NCBI RefSeq assembly: GCF_003860125.1
Contig: NZ_RQYL01000019.1
Location: 34,295 to 98,294, forward strand
Source: Fretibacterium sp. OH1220_COT-178
GTDB lineage: Bacteria; Synergistota; Synergistia; Synergistales; Aminobacteriaceae
DNA: 64,000 nt
Direction: 5' to 3'
The notes under the pieces are model-generated. The model worked only from the letters and a program-made list of their open reading frames with translations. It did no database searches and was not told where the DNA came from. The translations under genes were made by a program, and so were the position numbers. Below are positions 1 to 8,520 of this stretch, piece by piece (the first letter of the stretch is position 1; every line of letters begins with the position of its first letter).

Positions 1-606
1 GTGATCCCCATCCTCGCACCGGCGGACGGGAGGGTGCTGCGCGTCCTCCGGGAGAGCGAGGGGCCCCTGGCCGCCGGGACGCTCCTCATGGAGGTGGGCG
101 ACGTCGAGGCCGGGCTCGAGGTGGTCGCCGAGCTCCTCTCCTCGGAGGCCGTCCGGGTCTCTCCGGGCGATCGGGCGGTCCTGTCGGGTTGGGGCGGGGA
201 GGGGCTCCTGAACGGCGTGGTCGAGAAGATCGAGCCGTTCGCCTTCACCAAGGTCTCCGCTCTGGGGGTCGAGGAGCAGCGGGTGAACGTGATCGTCCGG
301 CTCTCCGACCCGCCCGAGGCGTTCCGGAAGCTGGGCCACGGCTTCCGCGTCGAGGTCGGTATCGTTGTCTGGGAGGACCCGGATGCCCTTACGGTCCCGT
401 CGAGTGCGCTCTTCCGCAACGGCGGGGACTGGACCGTCTTCGTGGTCGAGGATGGGGCCGTCGGCCTGCGCTCCGTGGAGGTCGGCCGGAACAACGGCGT
501 GGACGCCCAGGTGCTGGACGGGCTCCGGCCCGGGGAGCGGGTGGTGCTCTACCCCTCGTCGGACCTGGCCGACGGCATGAGGGTGACGCGCAGGGCGCCG
601 CATTGA
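1..606 (+). CDS. Efflux periplasmic adaptor (HlyD/membrane-fusion family), C-terminal part, 5'-truncated by the window edge
   Basis: The reading frame is open from the first base, so the true start lies outside the window. The visible 201 residues open with a biotinyl-lipoyl-like motif (ILAPADGRVLRV), continue through a beta-barrel region and end with the membrane-proximal pattern of a fusion protein (TVPSSALF, then VLDGLRPGERVVLYP). Such proteins link an inner-membrane pump to an outer-membrane channel. The signal peptide, the first lipoyl half and the coiled-coil hairpin must lie upstream. The substrate and the partner pump cannot be told from this fragment. A separate, complete adaptor is encoded at 33707-34807. 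Confidence 0.75.
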   Translation: MIPILAPADGRVLRVLRESEGPLAAGTLLMEVGDVEAGLEVVAELLSSEAVRVSPGDRAVLSGWGGEGLLNGVVEKIEPFAFTKVSALGVEEQRVNVIVRLSDPPEAFRKLGHGFRVEVGIVVWEDPDALTVPSSALFRNGGDWTVFVVEDGAVGLRSVEVGRNNGVDAQVLDGLRPGERVVLYPSSDLADGMRVTRRAPH

Positions 607-624
607 GCGACGCGCCCCTCGCTC

Positions 625-654
625 TTGTCCGCCGCGCCGGGTTTGTGCTATACT
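625..654 (+). promoter_or_regulatory. Probable sigma-70 promoter of the rpmH-rnpA operon
   Basis: TTGTCC (625-630) and TATACT (649-654) are separated by 18 bases, and TG two bases before the -10 makes it an extended -10 element. It lies just after the adaptor gene stop and 68 bases before the rpmH start, the expected place for the promoter of the ribosomal protein gene. Assigned by eye. Confidence 0.55.
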
Positions 655-721
655 TCCCTAGCTTGTGTGTCCTGTGTTATGTTGCCGCACATGGCGGTTT
701 TTATAGAAGGAGGCGTTGTTT

Positions 722-862
722 GTGGACAAGGGAACCTTTCAGCCGCACAGAAAGCCGCGCAAGAGGAAGATCGGCTTTCTCGCCCGCTCCTCTTCTCCCT
801 CGGGGCGCAGGATTCTTCGCAACAGAAGGCGCAAAGGTCGTAAGTGCCTGACCATGGCATAA
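722..862 (+). CDS. rpmH: Ribosomal protein L34
   Basis: A 46-residue, strongly basic protein with the L34 pattern: GTFQPH near the N-terminus, GFLAR in the middle and GRRIL...[10 protein letters not shown] at the end. L34 is a late-assembling protein of the large ribosomal subunit. The start is GTG at 722, eight bases after AAGGAGG (707-713). The 3' end overlaps rnpA by 19 bases in another frame, so the two genes are translationally linked. The rpmH-rnpA-yidD-yidC-jag order is the classical block near the origin in many bacteria; dnaA itself is not in the window. Confidence 0.93.
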   Translation: MDKGTFQPHRKPRKRKIGFLARSSSPSGRRILRNRRRKGRKCLTMA

Positions 863-1233
863 CCCTGAAAAAAGGGTGGGAGTTCGACCGCATCTTCCGC
901 ACCGGTCTTCGCGTTCAGGGAGAACTGGTGCGGTTGTTGCTTTTGAGGGATGAGGGACGGGGCCTGCGCGTCGGCTACGCCGTGGGCCGGCGCCAGGGCA
1001 AGGCCCACGTGCGCAACCGGGGCCGCCGCGTCCTGCGCGAGGCCTTTCGGCGCCTGAGCCCCTGGATCGTCTCCGACGTCAGTCTCGTTGCCTCGCTCAA
1101 GGACCGGGCGCTCGACGCCTCGGCCGTCGCGGTCTGGCGCGACATGACGAGGGTGCTGAAGCGGCAGGGGCTTCTGGCCGAGGGCTGGGAGGGGGCGGAC
1201 TGGGACGCGCCCGTCCCGCGTCGTGTCCGCTGA
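844..1233 (+). CDS. rnpA: Ribonuclease P protein component
   Basis: 129 residues. RnpA binds the RNase P RNA and helps it remove 5' leaders from pre-tRNAs. The family core is visible: an N-terminal FDRIFRTG element, a central beta region ([29 protein letters not shown]) holding the conserved RNR-type basic helix, and a final helix. The GTG start at 844 lies inside rpmH, so ribosomes finishing rpmH probably restart here. The C-terminal 20 or so residues ([15 protein letters not shown]) are a lineage-specific tail. The gene overlaps yidD by 11 bases. Confidence 0.92.
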   Translation: MPDHGITLKKGWEFDRIFRTGLRVQGELVRLLLLRDEGRGLRVGYAVGRRQGKAHVRNRGRRVLREAFRRLSPWIVSDVSLVASLKDRALDASAVAVWRDMTRVLKRQGLLAEGWEGADWDAPVPRRVR

Positions 1234-1534
1234 GCGGACTCACGGAGAGGAGCGTCCCCGGCGGCAGGGCGTCGCCGTTGCCTTGGCCGTGCTTCTGATC
1301 CGGGGCTACCAGCGTTTTGTGTCGCCGCTCCTGGGCGACCGCTGTCGTTTCTATCCCTCCTGTTCCCAGTACGCGCTGCTCGCGTTTCGGGAATGGGGTT
1401 TTTTTCGGGGCTTTTGGCTGACGCTGCGGCGCCTTTTGAAGTGCGGTCCCTGGCACGAGGGGGGCTTTGACCCGCCCCCGCGCAGAGACGGATGTGCGTC
1501 GGGCCGCGGTCCGGGACCCCGTCAGGATCGATAG
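1223..1534 (+). CDS. yidD: Membrane protein insertion efficiency factor YidD
   Basis: 103 residues. The YidD core is plain: LIRGYQRFVSPLLG, then CRFYPSCSQYA and LLKCGPWHEGGFDP, with the conserved cysteines. YidD is a small membrane-associated protein helping insertion through YidC, which is the next gene. The chosen GTG start overlaps the end of rnpA and has no good ribosome-binding site, so the true start could be 20 to 30 residues further in (GTG/TTG codons near 1280). The C-terminal stretch after the core is proline- and arginine-rich and not conserved. Confidence 0.85.
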   Translation: MSAERTHGEERPRRQGVAVALAVLLIRGYQRFVSPLLGDRCRFYPSCSQYALLAFREWGFFRGFWLTLRRLLKCGPWHEGGFDPPPRRDGCASGRGPGPRQDR

Positions 1535-1631
1535 CAATGTCATTACGCGATGCCGGGGGGGGGACGGCTTCCCGACCGAGGAGCCCATCTTTCCACCGGT
1601 CTCGCCACAGCGATAGGGAAGGTGAATTTTT

Positions 1632-2447
1632 TTGAGCTATTTGTGGAATCAGGCCGGAAATTTCATGACATGGCTTCTGGTGAGCCTCCATGGTTTGACG
1701 AATTCCTGGGGGCTGGCGATCATCCTTCTGACGATCCTGGTGCGCATCGCCATGCACCCGCTGATGCAGAAGCAGATGATGAGCATGCAGCGGATGCAGA
1801 AGCTCCAGCCGATGCTGAAGGTGATTCAGGAGAAGTACAAGGACGACAAGGAGACCCTGAACCGCGAGGTCATGTCGCTCTACAAGGAACACAAGGTCAA
1901 CCCCGCCGCGGGCTGCCTGCCCCTTCTCATTCAGCTTCCCATATTCATCCTGCTCTACAGCGCCTTGAACCGGCACGGGTTCACGGATGCGACGTTCCTC
2001 TCCATCCAGCTGGACGGTTCCGTCCTCACGACCATCGCCAAGGCCATCAACCTGGTGAACGAGGCCGGCGTGCCGATCCCCAAGGAGGAGCTCGGTTTCG
2101 TCATGGTGGTCTTCTCCGCCTTCACCAACCCCTCCCTGCTCTTCGCCAACCTCGGGGTCTGGCTTCCCAACACGATCCTGTTGCTGGTCATCGCCTTCCT
2201 GACCTGGTATCAGCAGCACATCTCCTCCTCCGGGAATCCTCAGATGGCCATGATGAGCTGGTTCATGCCCATATTCCTGACGTTCATCTGCCTCAGCCTG
2301 CCCGGCGGAGTCCTGCTCTACTGGGGCGTCTCGTCCCTCCTCGGGGTGGTGCATCAGCTGCGCGTCATCCGCAGGACCAATCAGGAGATGCAGGAGAAAC
2401 CGGTGCTGTTTCAGGAGAAGCCGACGCGCGGCAAGTCCGGGGCCTAG
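1632..2447 (+). CDS. yidC: Membrane protein insertase YidC, short form
   Basis: 271 residues with about five hydrophobic segments and the YidC/Oxa1 core (WGLAIILLTILVRIAMHPL, PAAGCLPLLIQLPIFILLYSAL). It inserts membrane proteins alone or with SecYEG. The large periplasmic domain of proteobacterial YidC is absent, so this is the short form usual in Gram-positive bacteria, Thermotogae and Synergistota. The start is TTG at 1632, preceded by an AAGG-type site near 1616-1622. The tail after the last helix (residues 245-271) is short and basic, as expected for ribosome contact. Confidence 0.92.
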   Translation: MSYLWNQAGNFMTWLLVSLHGLTNSWGLAIILLTILVRIAMHPLMQKQMMSMQRMQKLQPMLKVIQEKYKDDKETLNREVMSLYKEHKVNPAAGCLPLLIQLPIFILLYSALNRHGFTDATFLSIQLDGSVLTTIAKAINLVNEAGVPIPKEELGFVMVVFSAFTNPSLLFANLGVWLPNTILLLVIAFLTWYQQHISSSGNPQMAMMSWFMPIFLTFICLSLPGGVLLYWGVSSLLGVVHQLRVIRRTNQEMQEKPVLFQEKPTRGKSGA

Positions 2448-2493
2448 AGGGCGCCGGCGGTGTCGGCCCTGACGAAGAAGGAGGGGGTTGTCC

Positions 2494-3207
2494 GTGAGCG
2501 AGGATAGACAGCTTGTTTTCGAGGTGAGCTCCGTCGAGGAGGCCCTGAGTGCGGCGTCCCGCCGGTGGGGTGTCCCCGAGGAGGAGCTCAGGGCCGAGGT
2601 GATCGGTTCGGACAAGGGCTTTCTGGGCCTGTTCGGAAAAAAACTCAGGGTCGAGGTGCGCCCCGTCGAGCAGCCCCCGGTCGAGGCCTCCCTGCTCCAC
2701 AGGGGCAGGGATTTCGTGAACGAACTCCTGGATCTGATGGACCTGCGTGCCGATGCGGTCCTTTTGGAGGAGGAGAACACGGTCGAGATCGAGGGGCAGG
2801 ACGCGGAGATTCTGGTGGGGCGTCACGGCGACGGCCTGAAGTCCATGGAGTACCTGCTGAATCTGGCCCTTCGCGATCCCGGGGCGGAGCCCCGCGTACG
2901 CCTGGACAGCAACGGCTATCGGGAGCGCAGGATGCGGAGCCTGGAGCGCCTGGCGGAGGCCACGGCCAGGCAGGTCCTGGAGTACGGGGCCCCCATCCGC
3001 CTCGATCCCATGCTCAGCTGGGAGCGTTGGGTGATCCACACGACCCTCAAGGACAGGGAGGACGTCAGGACCGAATCGGTGGGGGAGGCCCCCGACCGCA
3101 AGGTGGTCGTCCTGCCCAGGATCGACGCCTCGCGCCTCCAGGAGGGGGGCGGCTGCAGGCCCGTCCCCTCGCGTTCGGTGCATCGCAAGCGCCGCCATCG
3201 GGCTTGA
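2494..3207 (+). CDS. jag: RNA-binding protein Jag/KhpB (Jag-N, KH, R3H domains)
   Basis: About 237 residues. In order: a Jag-N domain (VFEVSSVEEALSAASRRWGV; DKGFLGLFGKK), a KH domain in the middle (ILVGRHGDGLKSMEYLLNLAL) and an R3H domain toward the end (RRMRSLERLAEATARQVLEYG; LSWERWVIHTTLKDREDV). Jag/KhpB binds RNA and is linked to cell division and envelope synthesis in Firmicutes. I chose GTG 2494 because AAGGAGG (2478-2484) sits nine bases before it and only three before the in-frame TTG at 2488. The immediate yidC neighbourhood is typical. Confidence 0.9.
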   Translation: MSEDRQLVFEVSSVEEALSAASRRWGVPEEELRAEVIGSDKGFLGLFGKKLRVEVRPVEQPPVEASLLHRGRDFVNELLDLMDLRADAVLLEEENTVEIEGQDAEILVGRHGDGLKSMEYLLNLALRDPGAEPRVRLDSNGYRERRMRSLERLAEATARQVLEYGAPIRLDPMLSWERWVIHTTLKDREDVRTESVGEAPDRKVVVLPRIDASRLQEGGGCRPVPSRSVHRKRRHRA

Positions 3208-3214
3208 GGGGCTT

Positions 3215-4015
3215 ATGTTTCCCGTTCTTCTCAGGTTTGGCAGCATAACGGTCGACACGTATTACGTGTTCTGGATGATCGCCCTCTCCGTGGCGATGCT
3301 CTGGAGCGTGCGCCGTTTCCGGCTTTACGGGGTGGACGACGACGAGGCCAGGCGCGTCATCGGGTGGGCGTTCTTCGCCATGCTGCTCGGTGCCCGGACC
3401 TTCGAGTACATCTGGAACTTCGAGGCGTACTACGAGAATCCCTCTTTGATCCTGGACCTTCGCCACGGCGGGCTCTCCGAGGTCGGTGCCTTCACCGGGG
3501 CCTTCCTCGCGGCTTTTGCGCTGTGCCGGCGCAACCCCAGGCTCTCGTTCCAGAGGCTCTGCGACGTGGTGGCGCCTCCGGCGATCTTCACCATGGCGCT
3601 GGGCCGTTGGGGCTGCTTCTTCAACGGCTGCTGCGTGGGGCTCCCCACGCGGATGCGTTTTGGAGTGCACTTTCCCTACGACGCGCCCTCGATCCTGCGG
3701 CACCCCACCCAGATCTACTATTCCGTGGCCTCGGCCCTGATCCTGCTGGTCCTTCTGCTTGCGGAACGGCGCATCCTCAGGAGCGGGAGGCTTCCGAAGG
3801 GCTCGGTCCTCACTCCGCTGGGCCTGATCCTCTACTCCCTGATGCGCCTCTCCATCGACGGCCTGAGGGCCGAGGGGCTTGCCGAGGGCCTGGGCTTCTC
3901 GCACTGGGTGCTGCTGGCGGCGCTGCCCCTGGAGGCGGTATGGCTGGTGCGGTCCGTCCGGTCCCTGAGGTGCGTTGCGGGGCCCGTTTCGGAAAGCGCA
4001 TCGGGCAGCGACTGA
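3215..4015 (+). CDS. lgt: Prolipoprotein diacylglyceryl transferase
   Basis: 266 residues, multi-pass membrane protein. It carries the Lgt signature in a slightly unusual form (GRWGCFFNGCCVG, about residues 129-141) followed by RHPTQIYYS and a C-terminal LILYSLMRLSIDGLR, matching the family's GRxGCFxNGxxxG and HPTQLYE regions. Lgt moves diacylglycerol from phosphatidylglycerol to the lipobox cysteine of prelipoproteins. It starts seven bases after jag, so it is probably co-transcribed, and is followed by a strong terminator. The HGGLSEVGAF stretch replaces the usual GGMSFHGG; the family call is firm, activity is inferred. Confidence 0.85.
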   Translation: MFPVLLRFGSITVDTYYVFWMIALSVAMLWSVRRFRLYGVDDDEARRVIGWAFFAMLLGARTFEYIWNFEAYYENPSLILDLRHGGLSEVGAFTGAFLAAFALCRRNPRLSFQRLCDVVAPPAIFTMALGRWGCFFNGCCVGLPTRMRFGVHFPYDAPSILRHPTQIYYSVASALILLVLLLAERRILRSGRLPKGSVLTPLGLILYSLMRLSIDGLRAEGLAEGLGFSHWVLLAALPLEAVWLVRSVRSLRCVAGPVSESASGSD

Positions 4016-4038
4016 CCGCCGAAGGGCACGGAAACGGC

Positions 4039-4070
4039 CGACCCCCCGGGGAAAAATCCCCGGGGGGTCG
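4039..4070 (+). terminator. Rho-independent terminator after lgt
   Basis: A perfect 13-bp stem (4039-4051 with 4058-4070) with a six-base A-rich loop, followed by TTTGT. It ends the rpmH-to-lgt block before the htrA gene. Confidence 0.8.
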
Positions 4071-4219
4071 TTTGTCGCACGTCCACCCTCATTTATCGTT
4101 TTTTTTCGGATTCCTCCTTCGGTAAAAAACTGCATGAAGGATCCCGGTTCGGAGCCTACAATGGTTCCGTTACGTGCTGGAAGCCGTTTCAGGCCATTTA
4201 TTCTGGAGGTGCTTTTGAG

Positions 4220-5671
4220 ATGCTGCGTGTTGTTCCGAAGTTTAAAGGATGTCTGGGATTTGCCCTGGCCCTGCTCCTGGCCCTCGAGGCCGTGGGCGGG
4301 GGAGCGGCGCAGGCCGCCTCGAATGCCGCGGCCCTGTCGCCCGTCGTCCCGATCGTCAAGAAGGCCTCGCCGGCCGTCGTGAACATCGATGTGGAGACGA
4401 AGGCCAAGCGTACCGCGGTTCCCTTTCCCTTCGACGACGATCCCATATTCCGCCACTTCTTCGGCGAGGCGTTCAAGAACTTCACGCGGTCCGTGCCGAT
4501 GAAGGGGCGGGGCTCCGGCTTCATCGTCTCCAAGGAGGGGCAGATCCTGACGAACAACCACGTCATCGACGGCGTGGACAAGATCACGGTCACCCTTTCC
4601 GACGGGAAGACCTACTCCGCCAAGGTGGTGGGCAAGGACCCCACCTTCGACCTGGCGGTCATCAAGATCGATCCGGAGCAGGACCTGCCCGTGCTGCCCC
4701 TGGGCGACTCCGACACCGTCGAGGTGGGCGAGTGGGTCGTCGCGATCGGGAACCCCTACGGGCTCGAGCACTCGGTGACGGTCGGCGTCATCTCCGCGAA
4801 GAACCGCAGCATCCATGCGCGGGACGTGAACTTCGACGGCTTCCTGCAGACGGACGCGGCGATCAACCCCGGAAACAGCGGCGGGCCCCTCCTGAACATG
4901 GACGGGGAGGTGGTGGGGATCAACACGGCCATCCTTCCCTACGCGCAGGGACTGGGCTTTGCGGTGCCCGTGAACATGGCCAAGCAGATCATGGGCGATC
5001 TCGTCTCCTACGGCAAGGTGAAGCGCGGATGGCTGGGCATCTCCGTCCAGAACCTGACCCCGGAGATCGCGGAGGCCTACGGAGTCGAGGAAAAGAGCGG
5101 CGTGATCGTGGGCGACGTCTTCGCGGACTCCGCCGCGGACAAGGCCGGTTTGATGCGCGGCGACGTGGTTACGGCGCTCAACGGCGAGAAGGTCAAGGAT
5201 GTGCTGTGGTTCGTCAACAAGGTCCGCTCCCAGGCCCCGAACTCCGAGCTCAGGATGGACGTGTTGCGCGAGGGCAAAAAGCTGACCCTCAAGGCCAGGC
5301 TGAACGAGCGCCCCGACGATCCCGACGGGAAGCCCTCCTCGGAGAGCGATTCCATCGAGGGGGCCAGCGAGGCTCTGGAGAAGGTGGGCCTCAGGGTGGC
5401 GCCGATCAACAGGGAGCTTCGGCGTGAGTACAAGCTGGACCCCAAGAGCGACGGCCTCCTCGTGGTGGAGGTCGAGGATGGCTCGCCCGCGCAGATGGCG
5501 GGTATCGGGGAGGGCGACCGGCTCCTTCAGGTGAACGGCAGGAAGGTCGTGACCGTCGAGGACCTGAAGGGCGCCATGCAGAAGAAGAGCGACTCCGTGG
5601 TGCTTCTGATCGACAGGGGCGGAAAGACGTTCTTCGTGTCGCTTCAGAAGAACGGCTCGGAGTCGAAATAG
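4220..5671 (+). CDS. htrA: HtrA/DegP-type periplasmic serine protease with two PDZ domains
   Basis: 483 residues. A signal peptide (about residues 1-33, AQAA cleavage region) is followed by an S1C trypsin-like domain with the triad His114 (TNNHV), Asp144 (FDLAV) and Ser220 (PGNSGGP), then two PDZ domains (about 270-360 and 380-475). HtrA proteins degrade or hold misfolded envelope proteins. GGAGG stands nine to ten bases before the ATG. Two PDZ domains and full length match DegP/DegQ more than DegS. It precedes a secreted serpin, so a protease and a protease inhibitor lie side by side; whether they interact is unknown. Confidence 0.93.
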   Translation: MLRVVPKFKGCLGFALALLLALEAVGGGAAQAASNAAALSPVVPIVKKASPAVVNIDVETKAKRTAVPFPFDDDPIFRHFFGEAFKNFTRSVPMKGRGSGFIVSKEGQILTNNHVIDGVDKITVTLSDGKTYSAKVVGKDPTFDLAVIKIDPEQDLPVLPLGDSDTVEVGEWVVAIGNPYGLEHSVTVGVISAKNRSIHARDVNFDGFLQTDAAINPGNSGGPLLNMDGEVVGINTAILPYAQGLGFAVPVNMAKQIMGDLVSYGKVKRGWLGISVQNLTPEIAEAYGVEEKSGVIVGDVFADSAADKAGLMRGDVVTALNGEKVKDVLWFVNKVRSQAPNSELRMDVLREGKKLTLKARLNERPDDPDGKPSSESDSIEGASEALEKVGLRVAPINRELRREYKLDPKSDGLLVVEVEDGSPAQMAGIGEGDRLLQVNGRKVVTVEDLKGAMQKKSDSVVLLIDRGGKTFFVSLQKNGSESK

Positions 5672-5751
5672 ACCGCGTCGCGTTGTCGGGGGGGGGAGCG
5701 CTCGGCTCCGCCCCCTTTCGTGAGCATGCATGTTTTCGGGAGGTGTCCGTC

Positions 5752-6993
5752 TTGAACTTTTTTTGTCGTCCCGAGCGCTTCGGTGGGCTTTGCGCTCTTC
5801 TGATCGTCTCCGTCCTGTTCGCCTCCTCAGCCTGGGCGTCCGTCCCCGGGGAGGGGCCGCGCGCCGCAGCGGCGCGGTCCGTGAACGCCTTTGCCCTCGA
5901 CGTCTACCGCCAGTTGGCGCTGGCGGAGAAGGGCGACGTCTTCTTCTCGCCCTACAGCATCGTGTCGGCCCTGGGCATGAGCTATGCCGGAGCCCGCGGC
6001 GAGACCGCCGCGGAGATGGGGCGGGTCCTTCATGCCGGCGAAGGGTTCCACGCTTCATTGGGGGCCCTGGTGCGGGAGTTCGACAAATCCTTTGCCGGCG
6101 TTGAGGGAGGGCCCCTTCTCGCCACGGCGAACCGGGTCTGGGTGCAGAAGGGGAGCGACCTGCGCCCAGAGTATGCGGATCTTTTGAGCCGGGACTACGG
6201 CGGCGAGACGGCCCGGCTGGACTTCGAGGGCGATTCCAAGGGGGCCCGGGATGCGATCAACGCCTGGGTGGAGGAGCGGACCCGCAAGAGGATCCGAAAC
6301 CTGATCCAGGGGCTCGATCCTTCGACGAAACTGGTGCTGACCAATGCGGTCTACTTCAGGGCCGATTGGGCGAACCCCTTCGACGAGGGGGGGACGAAGC
6401 CCCTGCCCTTCCATAGGGGCTCCGAGGACCCGATCGACGTTCCCACGATGTACCAGAGAGAGCATCTGCTTTATGCCGAGGCGGACGGGCTTCAGCTTCT
6501 CCGCCTGCCCTATAGCGACGATCTCTCGATGCTCGTCGTGCTGCCGCGCGACGCGGAGGGGATGGAGCGGCTCGCGGGGCGCCTGGGAGAGGAGTCGGGG
6601 CCCGAGCTCGTCGAGCAATGGCGCAAGGGACTGAGGCTGCACGACGTCGAGGTCTGGCTGCCGAAGTTCAGGCTGGAGAAGCGATATTCGCTGAACGAGC
6701 TGCTCGTCTCCCTGGGGATGGGACGAGCCTTCGGTCCGGACGCGGACTTCTCGGGGATGCTCTCGGAGGACGTTCCGCTCCGCATCGATCAGGTGGTCCA
6801 CCAGACCTTCATCGAGCTGGACGAGAGGAAGACCGAGGCCGCGGCCGCTACGGCGGTTGTGATGCTGAGGGCCACGATGCTCCCCGAGAAGCTGTCCCGC
6901 GTCGCCTTCCGCGCGGACCGGCCGTTTCTCTACTTCATCCTGGACGACAGGACGGGGACCATCCTGTTCATGGGGCGGCAGACCTTTCGGTGA
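5752..6993 (+). CDS. Secreted serpin (serine protease inhibitor)
   Basis: About 413 residues. A signal peptide (hydrophobic LCALLIVSVLFASSAWAS) precedes a full serpin fold: NAVYFRADWANPF, the hinge ERKTEAAAATAV (from about residue 358) and RPFLYFILDDRTGTILFMG. The small-residue hinge is that of inhibitory serpins, which trap proteases by inserting the cleaved loop into a beta-sheet. By length the scissile bond falls near MLRATM (about residues 372-377), so P1 is Arg or Ala and cannot be fixed by eye. TTG 5752 is chosen because GGGAGG ends eight bases upstream and gives a clean signal peptide; a longer frame begins at 5683. Bacterial serpins are uncommon and patchy. Confidence 0.88.
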   Translation: MNFFCRPERFGGLCALLIVSVLFASSAWASVPGEGPRAAAARSVNAFALDVYRQLALAEKGDVFFSPYSIVSALGMSYAGARGETAAEMGRVLHAGEGFHASLGALVREFDKSFAGVEGGPLLATANRVWVQKGSDLRPEYADLLSRDYGGETARLDFEGDSKGARDAINAWVEERTRKRIRNLIQGLDPSTKLVLTNAVYFRADWANPFDEGGTKPLPFHRGSEDPIDVPTMYQREHLLYAEADGLQLLRLPYSDDLSMLVVLPRDAEGMERLAGRLGEESGPELVEQWRKGLRLHDVEVWLPKFRLEKRYSLNELLVSLGMGRAFGPDADFSGMLSEDVPLRIDQVVHQTFIELDERKTEAAAATAVVMLRATMLPEKLSRVAFRADRPFLYFILDDRTGTILFMGRQTFR

Positions 6994-7013
6994 GAACGCC
7001 GCGATTTTTTGAG

Positions 7014-7041
7014 CGAAAGGGCCCCCGCGGGGGCCCTTTCG
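7014..7041. terminator. Bidirectional terminator between convergent genes
   Basis: A 13-bp palindromic stem (7014-7026 with 7029-7041) whose arms carry AAA/TTT on the outer edge lies between the serpin gene (+) and the hydrolase remnant (-). It can end transcription from both sides. Confidence 0.75.
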
Positions 7042-7045
7042 TCGT

Positions 7046-8388
7046 TCAGGCCGGCTCGTTCTGCCGGTCCTCCCTGGGGATGATCCGGCCGCCGTGCCGA
7101 ACCCCCATGACGGCGTTCTCCGCATCCCGGCACAGGATGAGGTCCGACGCGGTGTGGGGGGCGAGGATGAGCAGCATCTCACGCCCGACGATGCGGATGG
7201 ACTGTTCCGCTCCGTCGAGCCGGAGCCCGATTCCGGCGTCCTTCCGGTAGATCTCGAGGAGGGTGCCCTCGTCGGATCTGTAGGTCCCGCAGGCGTTCTC
7301 GACGGTCTCCGCCGACCACGCCGTCTCGGTGTATTCGGGCTGACGGACCGGAGCCCTTCCGTTCAGCAGGCGCATGGCGGCCGCAGCGATCTCCGAGACG
7401 GGAACGTTTGACGTGTTGCAGAACACCAGCACCCCGGCCTCGAGCTCGGGCGAGAAGAGCATCATGTTGGAGATGCCCGTCATCCCCCCTCCGTGCCCCA
7501 CGACGGTGAGGTCGTCCATGAAGCGCGTCGAGAGCCCGTAGCCGTAGTATTGCTGGAACCGGTAAAACTGGACGGGCTTTTGCATCTCCCGCACGTAGTA
7601 GCGCCCCAGGATCCTGGCGCCGTTCTCCCCCGTTCCCTCCCCCAGAAGCATGCGGACGTACCTCTTCATGTCGCCGATGGTGGAGCGCAGCGCGCCGCCC
7701 CCCATGAGCACGAAGGCGTTGTCGTAGAAGTCCCGGCCCATGTCCTCGCGGGGCCCGTCCGGGCCGTTTCGATGGATGTAGAGGTGCGTACAGTTCTCGT
7801 CGTATCGCGGTTTTTCGAACTCGAGGGTGCTGCGGTGCATTTCGAGCGGCTCCAGGATGTGCCGGACGACGTAGTGGGCAAACGAGGGCTCGCCCCCGTA
7901 TCGTCGGACGATGTCCGAGATGAGTCCATAGCCGTCGTTGCTGTAGCTCATCCGCTCCCCCGGCCGGCCGATGTGGCGGGTGCGTGCGTCCAGACGCCCC
8001 GCCACCGCGCCAGGATCCGCTTTTCCGGGAAAAAGCCCGCGGAATGGCTCAGCAGGTGGGCGACCCTCACGCCCTTCTGGTTCCTGCCGATGAACTCCGG
8101 GATGTAGTCGCTGACCAGCCCCTGCAGATCGACGAGCCCGCGCTCCACCAGCTGCAGAAGGGCGACGCAGGTGACGGATTTGGTGAGGGACGCCATCCCG
8201 AACAACGTGTCGGGGGCGATCTCCAGGCGCCTTTTTGCGTCGCGCCAGCCGAAGAAGGCCTCGTAGTACGTCCTGTCCCTGCCGAAGATCGAGACGGCGG
8301 TGCCGGCGGCGTCGTAGCTTGTCATGACATCCCTCACGAGCTGTTCGAACTCCGCGAGGCGGCTGCCGCAAACTTTGGGGTGAGGCAT
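7046..8388 (-). pseudogene. Serine hydrolase of the beta-lactamase/penicillin-binding (class C-like) fold, broken by a frameshift
   Basis: The N-terminal part reads from ATG 8388 in one frame and holds the nucleophile motif SLTK (about residues 67-70) and LLSHSAGFFPEK; it stops at 7948. The C-terminal part is open in the next frame and holds the YSN motif (MSYSNDGYGL), a GHGGGMTG motif and a lipocalin-like tail. The two join naturally near 7970-7990 (THAPAT in one frame, RHIGRPGERMSYSN in the other), consistent with one base missing. Intact relatives are secreted or cytosolic esterases, peptidases or beta-lactamase-like enzymes. Either the gene is decayed or the base was lost in assembly; both halves are otherwise well conserved, which favours a recent event or an error. 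Confidence 0.75.
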
Positions 8389-8480
8389 CGGTGTTCCACT
8401 TCCCTTTCTCGAGGAGATAGGAAACGGGGGGAGCCCCCCGAGGGGCATTATGGCACATCCGGGGGAGGCGTGCAAAAGAG

Positions 8481-8505
8481 AAGGGACGGCCCGAGGCCGT
8501 CCCTT
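8481..8505 (-). terminator. Terminator after tRNA-Leu
   Basis: A perfect 10-bp stem (8481-8490 with 8496-8505) with a five-base loop, followed on the minus strand by CTCTTTTGC. It lies 16 bases beyond the CCA end of the tRNA. Confidence 0.75.
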
Positions 8506-8520
8506 CGAAACTGCATTTTA

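Noticed and set aside
1..606. Decayed adaptor gene
   Set aside because: The frame is open to the window edge, so it is cut by the window rather than broken.
2488..2490. TTG 2488 as the jag start
   Set aside because: Only three bases from AAGGAGG; GTG 2494 has proper spacing.
4157..4162. TACAAT as the -10 of the htrA promoter
   Set aside because: No acceptable -35 or sigma-E element is found at the right distance.
3065..6058. A 997-codon minus-strand frame opposite lgt, htrA and the serpin
   Set aside because: Antisense shadow with no motifs; the plus-strand genes have clear domains and ribosome-binding sites.
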